Below, piece after piece: positions 6,352-8,342 of a DNA stretch of 8,342 nt. Below the pieces are notes generated by a model. That model worked only from the letters and a program-made list of their open reading frames with translations. It was not told where the DNA came from and made no database searches. Within the stretch, counting starts at the first letter, position 1, and every line of letters starts with the position of its first letter. The DNA comes from Candidatus Krumholzibacteriia bacterium (GTDB taxonomy: Bacteria; Krumholzibacteriota; Krumholzibacteriia; LZORAL124-64-63), in the NCBI GenBank assembly GCA_014859985.1, contig JACZKN010000430.1:1-8342 (forward strand), in the 5' to 3' direction. A program made the position numbers and the translations under genes.

Positions 6352-7205
6352 GGCCGTCGGACGTCAGGGAGCTTGTCCGCGCGGCCCGGTCTCAGCTCCA
6401 GATCAGTGAACGGCGGGCCTGCTCGCTGGTTGGTCTGTCCCGGTCGACGATGCGCTACCGCAGCGACCGCAAGCGCGACGACAGCACCCTGCGGGCCCGA
6501 TTGAAGGATCTGGCCAACGAACGTCGTCGCTATGGCAGCCCGCGACTGAAGGTGCTGCTTCGGCGAGAGGGATTTACGGACAACCACAAGCGGATCGAGC
6601 GGATCTACAGCGAAGAAGGCCTTCAAGTGCGGCGCCGCAAGCGGAAGCGCACCGCGCGCGGCCGTCAAGTGAAGCTCGTCGAGACGCCTACGCGCCCGAA
6701 CGAAAGATGGTCCATGGACTTCGTGAGCGACACGATCGCCGGCGGCGCTAAGCTGCGTTGCCTGAACATCGTGGACGACTTCACCCGTGAGTGTCCGCAC
6801 ATCGAGGCCGATCGTTCGCTGGGCGGCGAGCGCGTCTGCCGCGTGCTGGACTACCTGGCCTGGGAACGCGGCCTGCCTGAGGAGATAGTGGTGGATAATG
6901 GACCCGAGTTCACAAGCCTGGCGCTTGACCGCTGGGCCCATGAGAACGGCGTCGTGCTGCGGTTCATCGATCCCGGCAAGCCGGTCCAGAACTGCTATAT
7001 CGAGAGCTTCAACGGGAAGTTCCGTGACGAGTGCCTGAACGAGAACTGGTTCGTCAACCTGGCCGACGCCAAGCGCAAGATCGAGGCTTATCGAGTCGAC
7101 TACAACACCGTCCGGCCGCACAGCTCGCTCGGGAACCTGACACCCGAGGAATTCGCGGCTAAGCACAGAGAGCAGGGAAAACTAACTCGGGATGTGGTAC
7201 AGTGA
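6345..7205 (+). CDS. IS3-family transposase OrfB (DDE integrase domain), made as OrfAB by frameshift
   Basis: About 286 residues after the shift. The N-terminal part (VRAARSQLQISERRACSLVG, RYGSPRLKVLLRREGF) is the HTH_21-like region. The rve-type catalytic core follows, with Asp in SMDFVSD (6717-6719), Asp in VVDNGPEF (6894-6896) and Glu in CYIESFNGKF (7002-7004). The last two are separated by 35 residues, the typical DD(35)E spacing. The end (YNTVRPHSSLGNLTPEEF) is typical of the family. No ATG opens the orfB frame near the junction, so expression depends on frameshifting from orfA. The enzyme cuts and joins the IS ends through a circular intermediate in this family. No disabling change is seen. 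Confidence 0.93.
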   Translation, partial: TLGPSDVRELVRAARSQLQISERRACSLVGLSRSTMRYRSDRKRDDSTLRARLKDLANERRRYGSPRLKVLLRREGFTDNHKRIERIYSEEGLQVRRRKRKRTARGRQVKLVETPTRPNERWSMDFVSDTIAGGAKLRCLNIVDDFTRECPHIEADRSLGGERVCRVLDYLAWERGLPEEIVVDNGPEFTSLALDRWAHENGVVLRFIDPGKPVQNCYIESFNGKFRDECLNENWFVNLADAKRKIEAYRVDYNTVRPHSSLGNLTPEEFAAKHREQGKLTRDVVQ

Positions 7206-7207
7206 GT

Positions 7208-7219
7208 GGGGGAAGGTCA
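7208..7219 (-). repeat. IS right inverted repeat
   Basis: GGGGGAAGGTCA, the exact reverse complement of the left end. Confidence 0.93.
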
Positions 7220-7223
7220 AATA
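7220..7223. repeat. Right target-site duplication AATA
   Basis: Second copy of AATA. Removing the IS and one copy rejoins attC GTTAAATA to GG and the TCA (minus-strand TGA stop) of the HD gene. Confidence 0.85.
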
Positions 7224-7225
7224 GG

Positions 7226-7915
7226 TCATCGCTCCAAACTCCGGATCGCTGATTCATCCGGAACAGGCAGCCACTTTCCTTTCTCAACCAAGTACGTGCT
7301 ATTGGCGCACTCGAAGAACCAAGTCACGTCATCAACGCTCTCGTGTCCATCGATATCCGCGAGCTTGAATGCAGCCAGTAGTAGTATTCCGGTACCATCT
7401 TCCCGCGGGTCGATACACCGATCGAGCTTCGCCCACGATTTGCGCTTTGGTGCTTGCCCAGAGTTCTGGAAATTCACGAACCAAGAGAACGGCGTGTCGT
7501 GCTCTTCGATCAGCGCTAGGATCGTTGCGCGGTTGCTCGCGTCCTCCGGCAGCAATTCCACGCCCGCGGCAAGAGAAACAACTGGATGTCGCAGCTTTAC
7601 TGACTTGCCGGTCAAGGGATGCTCGCCATCCGCCTTCTTGTCCTCACGCACCTTGCCGATGTCGTGAAGTAGCGCCACGGGGCGGAGCAGCTGGGAATAC
7701 GTAACGGGATCCTGACCGAGTGCCCCTAGTGCGGACACCAGCTGGCCGAAATACTTGTGGTAGTTGCCCGGCTGCGTTAGGAATCCAAGGTTGCGATGCA
7801 CGGCTTCTAGGTGATCCGCGAGCGATACTCCCTCTGACGGATCATAGTGGCGATCCGGCATATCCTGAGCAGCACGCCACCAATCTGACTCCCGGATACT
7901 TTGCTCTAATGACAT
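7226..7915 (-). CDS. HD-domain phosphohydrolase-like protein, integron cassette gene
   Basis: 229 residues from the chosen start. The HD metal-site pattern is present: His in SLADHLEAVH (about 35), His84-Asp85 in LLHDIGKVR, further His in KLRHPVVS (110) and EEHDTPF (139), and Asp in KLADIDGH (187). HD proteins are cytoplasmic metal-dependent phosphohydrolases acting on nucleotides, cyclic nucleotides or RNA. Nothing here identifies the substrate. No fused second domain or signal peptide is seen. The frame extends to an ATG at 7942, but that codon lies in the attC core (GTTAAATG) with no ribosome site. The ATG at 7915 has AGAAGGG 6 bases upstream, so I prefer it. The stop lies 3 bases from the attC core once the IS is removed, typical cassette packing. 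The IS now separates gene and attC. Confidence 0.88.
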   Translation of the reverse strand: MSLEQSIRESDWWRAAQDMPDRHYDPSEGVSLADHLEAVHRNLGFLTQPGNYHKYFGQLVSALGALGQDPVTYSQLLRPVALLHDIGKVREDKKADGEHPLTGKSVKLRHPVVSLAAGVELLPEDASNRATILALIEEHDTPFSWFVNFQNSGQAPKRKSWAKLDRCIDPREDGTGILLLAAFKLADIDGHESVDDVTWFFECANSTYLVEKGKWLPVPDESAIRSLER

Positions 7916-7921
7916 GGCAGG

Positions 7922-7928
7922 CCCTTCT
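7922..7928 (-). promoter_or_regulatory. Ribosome binding site that decides the HD gene start
   Basis: On the minus strand AGAAGGG lies 6 bases before the ATG at 7915. The alternative ATG at 7942 has no such site. Confidence 0.65.
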
Positions 7929-7940
7929 GATGCCTTATCC

Positions 7941-8040
7941 ATTTAACGTTCAGCTTCACCTGCGAAGCCGGGTTGGCGCGGCCCGTGCCCTGCACGGGCC
8001 GTGACAAGCCGGGTTCGTCGGGTGGAAGCTGGGGTTATGG
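7941..8040 (-). other. attC recombination site, right-most, of a cassette mostly outside or destroyed
   Basis: 100 bp starting with a good core, ATTTAAC (7941-7947), and ending with a poor one, GTTATGG (8034-8040). Nested arms pair: AGCTTCACC with GGTGGAAGCT (extra base in the minus left arm), CCGGGTTG with CAAGCCGG (one mismatch), and CGGCCCGTGC with GCACGGGCCG closing a 3-base loop. The same GCG / TGA internal loop as in the other sites is present. The cassette it terminates lies to the right. The HD gene cassette begins at its left core. Confidence 0.8.
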
Positions 8041-8202
8041 GAGAATTTCTCGGTTCCCGACCCCAAGGTGCAGCCTCAGACGAACCCGCTCTATCAGTCT
8101 ACTTCACGGCCCGGCCTCAAACAACAGCCTTGGCCGATTCCCCAGCCGCGGCCATGCCCAGGCCGCGCTGCGCACGACCGCCCGCCGGACGACAGCACCG
8201 CC
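8041..8202 (-). other. Remnant of the cassette upstream of the right-most attC
   Basis: The gene belonging to the attC at 7941-8040 should lie here on the minus strand. Only a short open stretch ends at 8104 (...RLGNRPRLLFEAGP), leaving about 60 bp to the attC, and it has no start within the cassette. It could be the 3' tail of a cassette gene cut by the IS21-type end at 8203, or noncoding. A 6-bp inverted repeat (GCGGCC / GGCCGC, 8148-8166) is present. No family is recognised. Confidence 0.25.
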
Positions 8203-8342
8203 TGTCAGCTTTCGCCCCATAGTATGCCACAGTTTCGCGTCATAGGGAGCCAGGCGTTTTCGCCCGATAGGGTGCCACCCGTTTTCGCGCGATAGGGTGC
8301 CACCCCGTCGCCGGCCCGGGAGCACCCCGACGGCACCCCGCC
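8203..8342. mobile_element. Terminal region of a probable IS21-family insertion sequence, running off the window
   Basis: From TGTCAG at 8203 the sequence holds four imperfect direct repeats of a 21-bp unit. IS21-family elements carry such multiple repeats with TGCCAC / CGAAA-type cores at both ends and begin with TG. The body, with istA and istB, would lie to the right. The other end and target duplication are not visible, so the call rests on the repeat pattern alone. Confidence 0.5.
8210..8303 (+). repeat. Four tandem imperfect 21-bp repeats, TTTCGCssnATAGggtGCCAC
   Basis: Units start at 8210, 8233, 8258 and 8283 (periods 23, 25, 25). Units 3 and 4 are nearly identical (TTTCGCCCGATAGGGTGCC and TTTCGCGCGATAGGGTGCC). 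Units 1 and 2 diverge (ATAGTATGCC, ATAGGGAGCC). They are likely transposase-binding sites at the end of an IS21-family element. Confidence 0.8.

Larger units (their letters stand above)
6008..7219 (+). mobile_element. Complete IS3-family insertion sequence, IS407-group type
   Basis: 1212 bp, ending in perfect 12-bp inverted repeats (TGACCTTCCCCC) and flanked by AATA on both sides. It carries the classical orfA and orfB in a -1 frame relation with an A7 slippery run. Both frames are intact and the DDE triad is complete, so it looks recent and possibly active. The group assignment rests on the OrfA start RFTEEQIIRILQEGEAG, the OrfB motif PGKPVQNCYIESFNGKFRDECLNENWF and the 4-bp duplication. It sits between the HD gene stop and its attC without breaking either. 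Confidence 0.95.
4317..8202 (-). mobile_element. Integron gene-cassette array (three attC sites, minus-oriented), interrupted by an IS
   Basis: Three attC-like sites (5244-5341, 5906-6006, 7941-8040) alternate with minus-strand genes in the order expected of cassettes, each gene followed at its 3' side by an attC. The HD gene pairs with the site at 5906, the small lipoprotein with the site at 5244. The metallopeptidase is last and has no attC. From the core cleavage positions, one cassette spans about 5250-5911 and the next about 5912-7946 (about 819 bp without the IS). The cassette genes are less GC-rich than the left flank. The integrase gene and attI are not in the window and should lie to the right. 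Outer limits are approximate. The right limit is set by the putative IS21-type end. Confidence 0.75.

Noticed and set aside
6348..7166. 272-codon minus-strand frame opposite orfB
   Set aside because: It is a shadow of the intact IS3-family transposase, whose DDE motifs are all on the plus strand.
6008..7219. IS1111-attC type element (IS110 family), the usual attC-targeting IS
   Set aside because: The transposase is clearly IS3-like with orfA/orfB frameshift, 12-bp inverted repeats and a 4-bp duplication, none of which fits IS110-family elements.
8210..8303. Repeats at the right edge as a CRISPR array
   Set aside because: The period is only 23-25 bp for a 21-bp unit, leaving no spacers, and the copies diverge. 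The pattern fits IS21-family terminal repeats better.
8041..8342. Minus-strand 73-codon frame 8104-8325 as a gene
   Set aside because: It runs through the IS21-type repeats and would start inside them; only its last part could be a real cassette gene tail.

Overview
The window looks like chromosomal DNA from an uncultivated, GC-rich bacterium, probably of the FCB superphylum. Candidate groups are Krumholzibacteriota, Eisenbacteria or Latescibacterota. The main evidence is the first gene: a large secreted repeat protein ending in a FlgD-like sorting domain with the 'APNPFNP' signature. A lipoprotein with a domain style common in such genomes supports this. The taxonomic call is inference.

Layout. 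(a) 2-2323, plus strand: 3' part of a very GC-rich gene for a secreted repeat/Fn3/FlgD-Ig protein, cut by the window edge. (b) 2324-2989: gene debris. It holds a frameshifted, internally deleted relic of a YfiR-family periplasmic gene (plus strand) and a possible minus-strand coding relic. (c) 2990-4306, plus: an intact lipoprotein gene with an internally duplicated domain. (d) 4317-8202, minus: a stretch I read as an integron gene-cassette array. (e) 8203 to the edge: what looks like the terminal repeat region of an IS21-family element running out of the window.

The array is the main result. Three about 100-bp sites at 5244-5341, 5906-6006 and 7941-8040 have the architecture of integron attC sites. 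They have RYYYAAC / GTTRRRY ends (one end degenerate), imperfect nested inverted repeats, and one extra unpaired base in the same arm each time. That base orients all three on the minus strand, the same way as the three genes between and beside them: an HD-domain phosphohydrolase (7226-7915), a small lipoprotein of unknown function (5373-5888) and a HELAH gluzincin metallopeptidase (4317-5192). The cassette genes are visibly less GC-rich than the left flank. The integrase and attI should lie beyond the right edge, and the left end of the array sits at about 4307-4316.

The array has been hit by transposons. A complete 1212-bp IS3-family element of IS407-group type (6008-7219, inverted repeats TGACCTTCCCCC, 4-bp duplication AATA) lies between the HD gene and its own attC, with the target duplication overlapping the attC core. 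The putative IS21-type end at 8203 appears to have cut off the next cassette. No rRNA, tRNA or CRISPR is seen.
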